Shown: positions 17,439 to 27,600 of the stretch, piece by piece | Layout of the letters: every line of letters begins with the position of its first letter | Numbering within the stretch: position 1 is the stretch's first letter | Assembly (NCBI GenBank): GCA_016185015.1 | Contig: JACPOI010000051.1 | Location: 1-64,000 of the forward strand | Length of the DNA stretch: 64,000 nt | Direction of reading: 5' to 3' | DNA from: Burkholderiales bacterium | GTDB lineage: Bacteria > Pseudomonadota > Gammaproteobacteria > Burkholderiales > Burkholderiaceae_C | Translations under genes and position numbers: made by a program | The notes under the pieces: model-generated | Database searches by the model: none | What the model was told of the DNA's origin: nothing | The model's input: only the letters and a program-made list of their open reading frames with translations

Positions 17439-17462
17439 AAAATAGAACGGTCGTTCTATTTT
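17439..17462. promoter_or_regulatory. 24-bp palindrome, TetR-type operator candidate
   Basis: AAAATAGAACG (17439-17449) and CGTTCTATTTT (17452-17462) are perfect 11-bp complementary arms around GT. It sits 28 bp before the SDR start and about 120 bp from etfD. Size and symmetry fit TetR-family regulators of fatty-acid genes. No regulator gene is adjacent. Confidence 0.6.
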
Positions 17463-17490
17463 GTTTGGGTTGACTCAGAAAGGGCCTGTC

Positions 17491-18273
17491 ATGGCTTACA
17501 GCATCGATCTCTCCGGCCGCGTGGCCTTCATCACCGGCGCCTCGGGCGGTCTGGGCGCCCAGTTTGCGCGCACCCTGTCGCGGGCCGGCGCGGCCGTGGT
17601 GCTGGCGGCGCGCCGCATCGAGAAGCTCAAGGAGTTGCGCGCGCAGATCGAGGGCGAGGGGGGCGACGCCCATGTGGTGGAGCTGGACGTGACGGACATC
17701 GGCTCCATCAAGTCGGCGGTGGCGCACGCCGAGACCGAGGTGGGTTCCATTGACATCCTCATCAACAACTCGGGTGTGAGCACCACGCAGCGCATCGTGG
17801 ACGTGACGGAAGAAGACTACGACTTCGTGCTGGACACCAACACCAAGGGCGCCTTCTTCGTGGCGCAGGAAGTGGGCAAGCGCATGCTGGCGCGCGCCAA
17901 GGGCGCGGCACCGGGCACGTTCACGGGCGGGCGCATCGTGAACATCGCCTCCATGGCCGGGCTCAAGGTGCTGCCGCAGATCGGCGTGTACTGCATGAGC
18001 AAGGCCGCCGTGGTGCACATGACCCGCGCCATGGCCATGGAGTGGGGCAAGTTCGGCATCAACGTCAATGCGCTGTGCCCGGGGTACATCGACACCGAGA
18101 TCAATCATCACCACTGGCAGACCGAGCAGGGCCAGAAGCTCATCGCCATGTTGCCGCGCAAGCGCGTGGGCCAGCCGGCCGACCTGGACGCGGTGCTGGT
18201 GATGCTGTGCTCCAACGAGAGCCACTTCATCAACGGCGCGGTGATCCAGGCCGACGACGGCTTCGCGGTCTGA
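17491..18273 (+). CDS. SDR family NAD(P)-dependent oxidoreductase
   Basis: A 260-residue classical short-chain dehydrogenase/reductase. It shows the cofactor motif TGASGGLG (about 16-23), the structural NNSGV motif, catalytic Ser in NIASMAG and YxxxK (GVYCMSKAA), and the PG motif CPGYIDTEIN. Such enzymes reduce 3-ketoacyl groups or oxidise hydroxyacyl-CoA; the divergent ETF-QO gene points to fatty-acid or related acyl-CoA metabolism, but the substrate is not proven. ATG 17491 is chosen because AAAGGG lies 8 bases upstream; a TTG at 17461 lies inside the palindrome and is rejected. Confidence 0.9.
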   Translation: MAYSIDLSGRVAFITGASGGLGAQFARTLSRAGAAVVLAARRIEKLKELRAQIEGEGGDAHVVELDVTDIGSIKSAVAHAETEVGSIDILINNSGVSTTQRIVDVTEEDYDFVLDTNTKGAFFVAQEVGKRMLARAKGAAPGTFTGGRIVNIASMAGLKVLPQIGVYCMSKAAVVHMTRAMAMEWGKFGINVNALCPGYIDTEINHHHWQTEQGQKLIAMLPRKRVGQPADLDAVLVMLCSNESHFINGAVIQADDGFAV

Positions 18274-18407
18274 GGCCTGTGGGCGCCAGGCGTTGGCTCC
18301 CCCTTATTCCTGATTGTCAGGCGTCCCGATTGCCGATATAACAGGCGCGACGACCTCAAGACCAACAACAAGCGGCATTGCCACATGAGTCTCCGCGCCT
18401 CGCTCGC

Positions 18408-21400
18408 ATGAACCAGCCCCTACAGAGCGGTGGCGCCTCGCATACCCTGAACCGGGTGACCAATGTGGTCATCGCCCTGGTTCTGCTGCTGTTTGTCTTC
18501 TACGCCATCGATTCCTGGCAGAAGGTCAAGGCCCGGGAAGACCAGCACATGGAGTCCATCCTGGTGCTCATGGCGAGGACGCTGGACACCTATTTCCTCT
18601 CCAAGCAGGCCGGCATGCTGACCCTGGCCGAGAGCATCGACAAGCTGCCCGGCGGTCCGGGCAACCGGGCCGGCATGCAGCACCTGCTGGAGGACTACAA
18701 GAAGCACCGGCAGGACATCAGCCTGGCTTTCGTCACGGACATGCGCGGCCAGTTTCTGGCCTCGTCCCATACCCGCGAGCTGGGCCAGCTCCCGAGCATC
18801 GGCGAGCAACCCTCCTTCCAGGTCTTCCTGTCGGAGTACGACAACACACGTGGCATCTACCTGGGGCGGCCGCAGCTGGGGATGCTGTCGGGGCAATGGG
18901 CTTTCTCGCTGCGTTATGTGCTGCGTGACCGCACGGGCAAGGGGGTTGCCGTGCTGACGGACGTGTTTCCCACGGACTTCCTGGTCTCGGTGTGGAAAGA
19001 GGTGCCCGTGGTCGAGCGGCTCGTGGTGGGCGTCATGCGGGACGATGGCTACCTGCTGTCGCGCTACCCTCTGCCCCCGACGATCCGCAAGGAAGACGTG
19101 TTCGGCAAACCCCGCACGGGGGCGCTCTACAGCTACCTGAAGCGGCATGACTTCCCGTGGTATGGGCGGGTGACGGGGCCCACCGCGCTCTCCGGCGGGG
19201 ACGACTTCGTGAACGTCTTCTACCGGCTGGAGAGCTTCCCGTTGACGGCCTTCGTGGCCCAGCCCGAGCACCAGATCGTCTACCTGTGGTTCGCGGGTAT
19301 CGGGACTCCGCTGGTCATGCTGATCCTGTTGCTGGTGTCGATCAAGCTGGTCTCCTGGAAACTGGTCGAACAGGCGCGTAGGAGCGAAGCCGAAAGAATG
19401 GCCGCCGATGCGGCATTGCGCGCAAGCGAGGCCGAGCAGCGCTTCCTGATCGACAACCTGATGACGGGCGTGGTCGTCCATGACGCGGCCGGCACCGTCC
19501 TGCGCTGCAACAACGAGGCCAGCAAGCTGCTGGGCCTGACCTTCGAGCAGATGACGGGCAAGCATCTGATCGATCCGGCCTGGCGTTTCCTCAACGAGGA
19601 CGGCAGCACCATGCCGGTGACCGACTACCCGGCTTCGCGGGTGCTGACGACCCGCCAGCCCGTCAAGGACCTCGTGGCCGGCATCGTGAGAGCGGAGGGC
19701 GCCGACATCAGCTGGGTGCTGTGCCGTGCCGATCCCTGGATGGGGGCCGCCGGTGAGCTCGACCAGATCGTCGTGACCTTTGTCGACATCACCATGCGGC
19801 GCAAGCTGACGTCGGAACTGGAGGACCGCGAGCTGAAGTTCAAGGCCCTGTTCGAAAACAGCATGGACGCCGTGCTGCTGACCGTGCCCGATGGTCGGGT
19901 GCTGGCTGCCAACCGGGCGGCGTGCCAGCTCTTCGGGCTGAGCGAGGCGCAGATCATCGCCAGGGGGCGGGCGGGCCTGACGGACGCCGCCGATCCCCGG
20001 CTCCATGAACTGCTGGTGAAGCGGGCGGAGGCGGGCCGGGCGGGCGGCCTGCTGACCATGATCCGCGGCGATGGCAGCCGGTTCACGGTGGAGATCAGCT
20101 CCAGTCTCTACGAGGACAGCCAGGGCGGCCGCTACAGCAGCATGATCCTGCGCGACATGAGCGAGCGGCTGCGCAGCCAGGCCGAGCTGGAGGCCGCCAA
20201 CACCGAAATGCGCCGCATCAACGAGCAGCTGGCCGAAGTCGCCCACTTCGACATGCTGACCCACCTGCCAAATCGGGTGCTGCTGTCGGACCGCCTGCAG
20301 CAGGCCATGGCGCAATCCGCGCGGCGGGACAAGTCCGTGGGCATCGCCTTCCTGGACCTGGACGGTTTCAAGGAGATCAACGACCGGTACGGGCACGCCA
20401 CCGGTGACGAGTTCCTGGTGGTCATCTCCAAGCGGCTCAAGTCGGTGCTGCGCGACGGCGACACGCTGGCGCGCATCGGGGGCGACGAGTTCGTCGCCGT
20501 CATGACGGACCTGGCGAGCGAGCAGGACTGCGAGCCCCTGCTGCGCCGGTTGCTGCAGGTCGCGGCCGAGCCGGTGCAGATCGACGGCCACCCGCTCCAG
20601 GTGTCGGCCAGCATCGGTGTCACCCTCTACCCGACGGACAGTTCGAGCTCAGAGCAGCTGGTGCGCCATGCCGACCAGGCTATGTACCTGGCCAAGCAGG
20701 CCGGCAAGAACCGTTACCACGTCTTCGACGTGGTGAACGATGCCGCCATCCGGACCAAACGCGAGAGCCTGGAGCAGATCAAGGCCGCCTACCGGCGCCG
20801 GGAGTTCGTGCTGTTCTACCAGCCGCAGGTCAATATGGACTCCGGGGAGGTGGTTGGCATGGAGGCCTTGATCCGCTGGCTGCATCCGCAGCGCGGCCTG
20901 CTGGGGCCGGGCATTTTCCTGCCGGTGATCGAGGACCAGGAGCTGGCGATCGCCATCGGCGAGATGGTGCTGGAGATGGCCCTGGTGCAGATGGAGCAGT
21001 GGCAGGGTATGGGACTGCCGCTGCCCGTGAGCGTGAACGTGTTCTCCCGACAGTTGCAGCAGGAGGATTTCGTGCAGAAGCTGCAGGCGCTGCTGGCGGC
21101 GCACCCGTCCGTCCCGCCCGCGCGGCTGGAACTGGAGATCGTCGAGACCAGCGCGCTGCAGGACATTCCCCAGGTCTCCAGCCTCATGCACGCCTGCGCC
21201 GAGTTGGGCGTGCGCTTTGCGTTGGACGACTTCGGCACCGGCTACTCGTCCCTGACCTACCTGAAGAAGCTGCCCGCCCAATTGCTGAAGATCGACCAGA
21301 GCTTCGTGCGCGACATGCTGGAAGACCGGGACGACCTGGCCATCGTCGAGGGTGTGATCGGCCTGTCCAAGGCCTTCAACCGCAAGGTGATCGCCGAGGG

Positions 21401-21554
21401 CGTGGAGACCGTGGCCCACGGCCGCATGCTGCTTTCCCTCGGGTGCACGCTGGGCCAGGGGTATGGCATCGCGCGGCCCATGCCGGCCACGGATGTGCCG
21501 CGCTGGCTCAGCCAGTGGCAGGCGCAGCAGCCTTGGGCCCGGCGGCTGGGCTGA
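18408..21554 (+). CDS. dCache/PAS/PAS/GGDEF/EAL c-di-GMP enzyme
   Basis: A 1048-residue inner-membrane protein. Membrane helices near residues 20-40 and 295-320 bracket a periplasmic double-Cache-like sensor. Two PAS domains follow (about 350-475 and 485-600), then GGDEF (GGDEF at 691-695, preceded by an intact RDGD inhibitory site) and EAL (E819 in MEALIRW, with DDFGTGYSS present). All key residues of both catalytic domains are present, so it may be bifunctional and switched by ligand. ATG 18408 is used because it places the first membrane helix sensibly; no strong ribosome site is seen. It lies 134 bp after the SDR gene. Confidence 0.92.
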   Translation: MNQPLQSGGASHTLNRVTNVVIALVLLLFVFYAIDSWQKVKAREDQHMESILVLMARTLDTYFLSKQAGMLTLAESIDKLPGGPGNRAGMQHLLEDYKKHRQDISLAFVTDMRGQFLASSHTRELGQLPSIGEQPSFQVFLSEYDNTRGIYLGRPQLGMLSGQWAFSLRYVLRDRTGKGVAVLTDVFPTDFLVSVWKEVPVVERLVVGVMRDDGYLLSRYPLPPTIRKEDVFGKPRTGALYSYLKRHDFPWYGRVTGPTALSGGDDFVNVFYRLESFPLTAFVAQPEHQIVYLWFAGIGTPLVMLILLLVSIKLVSWKLVEQARRSEAERMAADAALRASEAEQRFLIDNLMTGVVVHDAAGTVLRCNNEASKLLGLTFEQMTGKHLIDPAWRFLNEDGSTMPVTDYPASRVLTTRQPVKDLVAGIVRAEGADISWVLCRADPWMGAAGELDQIVVTFVDITMRRKLTSELEDRELKFKALFENSMDAVLLTVPDGRVLAANRAACQLFGLSEAQIIARGRAGLTDAADPRLHELLVKRAEAGRAGGLLTMIRGDGSRFTVEISSSLYEDSQGGRYSSMILRDMSERLRSQAELEAANTEMRRINEQLAEVAHFDMLTHLPNRVLLSDRLQQAMAQSARRDKSVGIAFLDLDGFKEINDRYGHATGDEFLVVISKRLKSVLRDGDTLARIGGDEFVAVMTDLASEQDCEPLLRRLLQVAAEPVQIDGHPLQVSASIGVTLYPTDSSSSEQLVRHADQAMYLAKQAGKNRYHVFDVVNDAAIRTKRESLEQIKAAYRRREFVLFYQPQVNMDSGEVVGMEALIRWLHPQRGLLGPGIFLPVIEDQELAIAIGEMVLEMALVQMEQWQGMGLPLPVSVNVFSRQLQQEDFVQKLQALLAAHPSVPPARLELEIVETSALQDIPQVSSLMHACAELGVRFALDDFGTGYSSLTYLKKLPAQLLKIDQSFVRDMLEDRDDLAIVEGVIGLSKAFNRKVIAEGVETVAHGRMLLSLGCTLGQGYGIARPMPATDVPRWLSQWQAQQPWARRLG

Positions 21555-21579
21555 CGGTCGCGGCGCGGCCCGGCGTTTC

Positions 21580-21593
21580 TTGATCCTCGTCAA
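21580..21593. promoter_or_regulatory. FNR/ANR-type box upstream of the Lon-like gene
   Basis: TTGATCCTCGTCAA matches the TTGAT-N4-ATCAA consensus at 9 of 10 fixed positions, and flanking C and G extend the dyad. It is centred about 41 bp before the start codon at 21628, suggesting activation under low oxygen. Confidence 0.6.
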
Positions 21594-21627
21594 GCCAGGC
21601 CCGGCCCGGCGGCGCACAATAGCCGCC

Positions 21628-24051
21628 ATGCCGATCATCCAAGTTCCGCCCGCCGAGTTGCGCCTGGCCGTCGACGCCAAGGCGCTGGGGTTTGCCGACA
21701 CCTCCGAACTGCTGGGCCAGCCGCTGCCCTGGATCGGCCAGGGGCGGGCCGAACAGGCGGCGCGTTTCGGCCTGCAGATGGATGCGCCGGACTACAACCT
21801 CTTCGTGCTGGGTGAGGTGGGCAGCGGGCGCACCACGCTGCTGGCGCAGATGATGCGCGAGGTGGCGGCCGGCCGGCCGGTGCCGCCCGACCTGTGCTAC
21901 CTGCACAACTTCGACGCGCCCGAGCACCCACGCGCCTTGCGCATGCCGCCCGGCCAGGGCCGCCAGCTGCGCAGCCTGATGCAGCAGCTGATCAAGACGC
22001 TGCAGGCGGAGATCCCCAAGCAGCTGGGCGGAGGAGACTTCCGCGCCGAGAGCGATCGCCTGCAGAAGACCTACAAGGCCGAGGACGTGCGCGCCTTCGC
22101 CGAACTCGACGCCTACGCCGAGGCGCGCAGTTTTGCCATCATCCGCGACGAGGGGCACCTGGTGCTGACGCTGCGCGACGAGAAGGGCGAGCCCATGACC
22201 GAAGGCAAGCTGCTGGCGCTGCCGAAGGAAAAGCGCGCCGAGACGGACCGGCTCGAAGAAGAATTGCGCGGCGAGATCACCCGCTACCTGGAGCGGACGC
22301 GCGCGCTGGAGCGTGTGCTCAACGAGGGCCTGGCCGCGCTGCGCCGCCAGGTGATCAAGCCGCTGCTGGAGCACGAGCTGCAGGAGATCCGCAACGAGCT
22401 GCGCAAGCAGATCAAGGACACGGTCAAGCTGGGTAGCTACCTGGACCAGGTGGCGCACGACGTGCTGGAAAACCTGGAGTTGTTCCAGCCGGGCGACAAC
22501 GACGAGGATGGCGTGCGCGCCGAGGCGCTGGCCAGCGTGCTGGTGCGCTACAGCGTGAACCTGGTGGTGGACAACCACGGTCGCGAGGGCGCGCCGGTGA
22601 TCGTGGAAGACAACCCGCTGTTTCGCACCCTGTTCGGCAGCGTCGAGTACCAGAACGAGAACGACGTGCTGGTCACGGACTATTCGCGCATCCGTGCGGG
22701 CAGCCTGCTGCGGGCGCACGGCGGCTTCATCATGCTGCACCTGCGCGACCTGCTGGCCGACGAGCCGGTGTGGGAGAAGCTGCGCCGTTTCCTGCGCAGC
22801 GGGCGCCTGCAGATCGAGGAGCCGGGCATGCTCTACGCGCCAATTGCCGCGGTGTCGCTGCAGCCCGAGCCGGTGGACGTGCACGTGAAGATCATCCTGG
22901 TGGCCTCGGTTGAGGAGTACTACGCCGTGCAGGAGGGCGACCCGGAGTTCGCGCGGCGTTTCCGCTGCAAGGTGGACTTCGCCGAAAGCTTCACGGCCAA
23001 TGCCCAGACGCGCCGCGCGACCGCCATCTTCGTGGCCCATACCTGCCGCAAGCTGGGCCTGCCGCACTTCAGCGCACCGGCCGTGGCCGCGCTGCTGGAG
23101 GAGGCCCATCGCGAGGCCGAGGACCAGGCGCGCCAGAGTGCCATCTTCGCGCACAGCGAGGCCCTGGTGATGGAAGCCGCCGCCATGGCGCGCGCACGTG
23201 GCGCGGCGCTGGTGGAGGCCGTCGACGTGCTGGCCGCACAGCGCTCGCGCATACACCGCCACGACTACCCCGAGCAGCGTCTGCAGGAGACCATCACCGA
23301 TGGCGAGCGCCTGCTCGATGTGGACGGCGAGAAGGTGGCGCAGGTCAACGGCCTGACCGTGGTGGACCTGGGCGACTACCGCTTCGGCTTTCCCGTGCGG
23401 GTGACGGCGCGCACGCACGCAGGCGACGAAGGGTTGCTCAACATCGAGCGCGAGGTGGAGCTTTCGGGCCCCATCCACGACAAGGGCGTGCTTATCCTCA
23501 ACAGTTACCTGGCCGCGCTGTTCGCCCACATCGCACCGCTGGCGCTCAACGCGGCGGTGGTGTTCGAGCAGGAGTACAGCGGGGTGGAGGGCGACTCGGC
23601 CTCCTGCGCCGAGTTCTACGCCCTGCTGTCCTCGCTCTCGGGCCTGCCGCTGCGGCAGGGCATTGCCGTGACCGGCGCGGTGAACCAGCACGGCGAGATG
23701 CTGCCGGTGGGCGGCATCAACGAGAAGATTGAAGGGTATTTCCGCAGCTGCGAACTCATCGGCCTCACGGGCCGCCAGGGCGTGCTGATCCCGCGCCGCA
23801 ACCGCCGTCACCTCATGCTGGAACGCCGGGTGGTGGAGGCGGTGGAGCAGGGGCGTTTCCAGATCTGGACGGCCGACAGCGCCGGCGAGGGCATGGAACT
23901 GCTTTGCGGCCAGCGCTTTGGCGAACTCGGTGCCGGCGGCTACCCGGCCGATACGGTGCTGGGCCGCGCTCAGAAGACGCTGCAGGACTACCGCAAGGCC
24001 TGCCAAGCTTCGGGCGCCAAACCCGAACGCCGGCCACGCACACTGAAGTAG
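21628..24051 (+). CDS. Lon-like ATP-dependent protease (AAA_32 type)
   Basis: An 807-residue protease without the N-terminal substrate-binding domain of classical Lon. An ATPase region fills the first 600 residues; its Walker A motif is GEVGSGRTT (from residue 62), with Arg68 in place of the usual Lys. The C-terminal Lon proteolytic domain has catalytic Ser657 in GDSAS and Lys700 in NEKIEGYF. Their 43-residue spacing equals that of E. coli Lon (Ser679/Lys722). Related stand-alone proteases such as Pseudomonas AsrA are stress-linked. The extra upstream frame (to 21463) overlaps the previous gene and is rejected. An FNR-type box precedes it. Confidence 0.9.
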   Translation: MPIIQVPPAELRLAVDAKALGFADTSELLGQPLPWIGQGRAEQAARFGLQMDAPDYNLFVLGEVGSGRTTLLAQMMREVAAGRPVPPDLCYLHNFDAPEHPRALRMPPGQGRQLRSLMQQLIKTLQAEIPKQLGGGDFRAESDRLQKTYKAEDVRAFAELDAYAEARSFAIIRDEGHLVLTLRDEKGEPMTEGKLLALPKEKRAETDRLEEELRGEITRYLERTRALERVLNEGLAALRRQVIKPLLEHELQEIRNELRKQIKDTVKLGSYLDQVAHDVLENLELFQPGDNDEDGVRAEALASVLVRYSVNLVVDNHGREGAPVIVEDNPLFRTLFGSVEYQNENDVLVTDYSRIRAGSLLRAHGGFIMLHLRDLLADEPVWEKLRRFLRSGRLQIEEPGMLYAPIAAVSLQPEPVDVHVKIILVASVEEYYAVQEGDPEFARRFRCKVDFAESFTANAQTRRATAIFVAHTCRKLGLPHFSAPAVAALLEEAHREAEDQARQSAIFAHSEALVMEAAAMARARGAALVEAVDVLAAQRSRIHRHDYPEQRLQETITDGERLLDVDGEKVAQVNGLTVVDLGDYRFGFPVRVTARTHAGDEGLLNIEREVELSGPIHDKGVLILNSYLAALFAHIAPLALNAAVVFEQEYSGVEGDSASCAEFYALLSSLSGLPLRQGIAVTGAVNQHGEMLPVGGINEKIEGYFRSCELIGLTGRQGVLIPRRNRRHLMLERRVVEAVEQGRFQIWTADSAGEGMELLCGQRFGELGAGGYPADTVLGRAQKTLQDYRKACQASGAKPERRPRTLK

Positions 24052-24627
24052 TTACTTCTTCTCCCTGGGCACGCGGCCCAGCAGATAGAACTCGGGGTTG
24101 GGCTGCATGTTGCTGAACGAGGCCATGCGGTTGGACAGTCCGAAGAAGGCCGTGATGGCGGCGATGTCCCAGGCGTCCTCGTCGTTGAAGCCGTGGGCGT
24201 GCAGGGCGCTGAAGTCGGCTTCATCGATCTCGTGCGAGCGCTGGCAGACCTTCATGGCGAAATCCAGCATGGCCCGCTGGCGCGGCGTGATGTCGGCCTT
24301 GCGGTGGTTCACGGCCACCTGGTCGGCCACCATCGGCTTTTTCTCGTAGATGCGCAGGATGGCGCCATGCGCCACCACGCAGTACAGGCAGTGGTTGGCC
24401 GCGCTGGTGGTGGTGACGATCATCTCGCGCTCGCCCTTGGTGAGGCCCGAGTCCTCCTTGAGCATGAGCGCGTCGTGGTAGGCGAAGAAGGCTCGCCATT
24501 CGGCCGGGCGGCGCGCCAGTGCCAGGAAGACGTTGGGGATGAAACCGGATTTCTCCTGCACCTCCAGGATCCGCGCGCGGATGTCCTCGGGCAGGTCCTT
24601 GAGTTCGGGATGGGGGTAGCGGTTCAT
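24052..24627 (-). CDS. AhpD-like peroxidase-related protein
   Basis: A 191-residue protein of the carboxymuconolactone decarboxylase/AhpD superfamily. It has the redox motif CLYCVVAH (CxxC with the downstream His, about residues 80-87), which in AhpD supports peroxide reduction. The N-terminal region MNRYPHPELKDLPEDIRARI and the NVFLALARRP segment are typical of the uncharacterised peroxidase-related branch. Its stop codon abuts the stop of the Lon-like gene with no spacer. It is predicted to be a cytoplasmic oxidoreductase; the electron donor is unknown. Confidence 0.85.
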   Translation of the reverse strand: MNRYPHPELKDLPEDIRARILEVQEKSGFIPNVFLALARRPAEWRAFFAYHDALMLKEDSGLTKGEREMIVTTTSAANHCLYCVVAHGAILRIYEKKPMVADQVAVNHRKADITPRQRAMLDFAMKVCQRSHEIDEADFSALHAHGFNDEDAWDIAAITAFFGLSNRMASFSNMQPNPEFYLLGRVPREKK

Positions 24628-24683
24628 GCGGTCTCCGGCGGCTTTTGGGTCATTATCCGCGCGGCCGGCCCGGACCAGGCGCT

Positions 24684-27600
24684 TCAGGGGCCCGGTGGTC
24701 GGTAATCCCGCAGCCAGTCCGGGAAGGCGTCGGCCGGCATGGGGCGGGCGATGAAATAACCCTGGGCGATGTCGCAGCCCAGTGCCGCCAGCTGCTCCCA
24801 GTGCTCGCGGGTTTCCACGCCCTCGGCCACCACCTTGCGACCGATGTCGTGGGCCAGGTCGATGGTGGAGCGCACGATGAGCTGCGAGTCCTTGCTCACC
24901 GGCATGTCGTGCACGAAGGACTGGTCGATCTTGATGTAGTCCACCGGCAGCTTCTGCAGGTAGCTCAATGAGGAATAGCCGGTGCCGAAGTCGTCGATGT
25001 AGAGCGGGATGCCCTGTGCGCGCAGGCCCTGCAGCACGCGCAGCGCGAACTCGGCGTCCTCCATCACCGTGCTTTCGGTGATCTCGACTTCGAGCAGCCC
25101 GGGGGCCAGGTTCCAGGTGGCCTGCAACTGCCGGATCTGTTCGATCAATTTTTCGTCGCGCAGGTTGCGCGCCGAGAGATTGACGGCGATTGGCAGTGCG
25201 CAGCCCTGGCGACTCCAGGCATGGTTCAGGCGAAATGCGGTTTCCATGACCCAGGTCGTCAGCGGCCGGATCAGGCCGGTGTGCTCGGCCAGTTCGATGA
25301 ATTCACCCTGCGGGATCAGGCCGCGCGTGGCGTGACGCCAGCGCACCAGCCCTTCGGTACCGCACACGCGGCCGGTGGCGATTTCGACCTTGGGCTGCAG
25401 GTAGAGTGCCAGGTCGCCGCCCTCAATCGCACGGCGCAGTTCACCGGCAAAGGTCAGGCGCTGCGCAGGGTTGGGGTTGAGCAGCGGATCGAAGACGGCG
25501 TGTCCCAGCCCGCGTCGCTTGGCCTGGCGCATGGCCATGTCCATGTGGCGGAACAGGTCGTGCGGGCTCGACCCGTGGGCGGGAAACAGCACGACCCCGA
25601 TCTTCACCAGCATGTCGAGCGCGATGTCGGCGATCGCGAACGGCGGGGCCAGCGCTTTTTCAAGCTCGCGGACCAGCGCCACGGCGGCATCGGCCTCGCC
25701 GCCGGGCAGCAGCACGGCGAACTCGTCGCCGCGCAGGCGTGCCACGGTGGTGCCGGCGGGTACGGCGCGGCTCAGGCGCGTCCCGAAATCGCGCAGCAGC
25801 TGGTCGCCGTGGCTGAAGCCGAGCGCGTCGTTGATCTCGCTCAGGCGTTCGATATTGGTCTGGAGCAGGGCAAAGGGCTGGCCGGTGTGCTGACCCTCAC
25901 GGACGGCGCGGGTCAGCACTTCGGTGAACTGCGTCTCGTTGGGCAGCCCGGTCAGGGCGTCGTGGTGTGTCAGGTGGTGCAGCGCTTCCTGCGTGCGCCG
26001 CTGCTCCTGCCGCGCGCGCATGGTGGCGATGCCGAAGGCCAGGTCGTCGGCCAGCTCGGTCAGCAGGCTCACTTCCTTGTCGGTGAAGGCGTCGGCGCTG
26101 TTCGAGTAGATGGACAGGGCGCCGATCACCTTGCCGCCGACGTGCAGCGGGCAGGCCAGCCCGGAGACCACGCCGTGCAGGTGCGTGCGCCAGGGCGCGT
26201 AGGCCGGGTTGCTGGGCAGGTCGCGCGCCACGGCGGGCTGGCCGCTGCGCACCGCGATGCCGATGACGCTGTGGCCGCGCGCGTTGTCGCCCCAGCTCGG
26301 CTGCAGGGCGGCCAGGGCCTGGCTGCCACCGAGAAAACCGCTCTGCGCCTTCAGTCGCATGGAGCGCTGCTCGTCGTCATTGCAGTACCAGACCGCGGCA
26401 TAGCGGTAGCCGCCGGAGGTTGCGATCACCTCGCACATGCTGTCGAGCAGGTCCTGCTTGGCAGCGGCGCGCACCATGGTGCGGTTGCCAGCGCTGAGCG
26501 TGCGCAGCGCCCGGCTGACGTGTTCGAGGTCATCGAAGCGCTCGGCCAGTTCGCGGTTGAGCTTGCCGATCTCTGCCTCGGACAGCTTGCGTTCGCTAAT
26601 GTCGGTGCCCAGCACGTAGTAGCCGCAGATCTGCCCGGGGCCTTCGTAGCGGGGGACGTAGCTGATGGCCTGCCAGACGTCCGGGAAGGGTTCCCAGTCG
26701 TAGCTCTGGGGATGCCCCTGCATCACTTGCGCGATCCTGGGGGCGGCGACGGCGTAGCGCTCCTCGCCCAGGATTTCGCGCACGGTGTAGCCCGTGAGGT
26801 CGGCGCGATTCGGGGCAAAGCGTTCCCGGTACTGGTCGTTGACATAAACGTAGCGCTGCGCGGCATCGACATAGGCGATCAGCACGGGGACGGCACTGAT
26901 GATGCTGCGCAGATGCCTTTCGCTCTCGCGCAGTTGCGTCGTGCGTTCCTGCACGCGCTGCTCCAGCAGTTCGTTCTGCTGGCGGATCATCTGCTGCGCC
27001 TGGCGTTCGGCGCTCACGTCGCGGAAGACCAGCACGACGCCGTCGATCCGGCCGGCCGCATCGCGTATCGGCGCTGCGCTGTCGGCGATCGGATGCTCAT
27101 GCCCGTCGCGTGCGATGAGCGCCGTGTGGTTGGCCAAGCCCTGGATTTCGCCCGTGGTGAGCACCCTGGTGACCGGCACCTCGGCGGGCTCGCGGGTGCT
27201 TTCATGGATGATGCGAAAGACGTCCGTGATCGGGCGTCCCAGCGCCTGGGCTTGCGGCCAGCCGGTGAGCTGCTCGGCCACCGGGTTCATGCGTGTGACG
27301 CGCCCCTGCGTGTCGGTGACCAGCACGGCGTCACCGATCGAATGGAGCGTGGTGGACAGGTTGGCCTCGCTCTCGACCACGGCGTGCCGATGGGCCTCGG
27401 TCACGCGCAACTGGCGGCGGATCAGCGCGTAGGTGGTCGCCAGCAGACCCAGCAGCAGCAGCGAGGCCAGCACCCCGGTCAGCACCATGTGCTGGCGAGC
27501 GTCCTGGTAGTCGGCGTTGCGCTGTTCCAGCAGGTCCAGTTCCTGGGCTTCCATTTCGCGCAGCAGGCGGTAGGTGCGCGTGCGGGTCTCCAGCAGGGGT

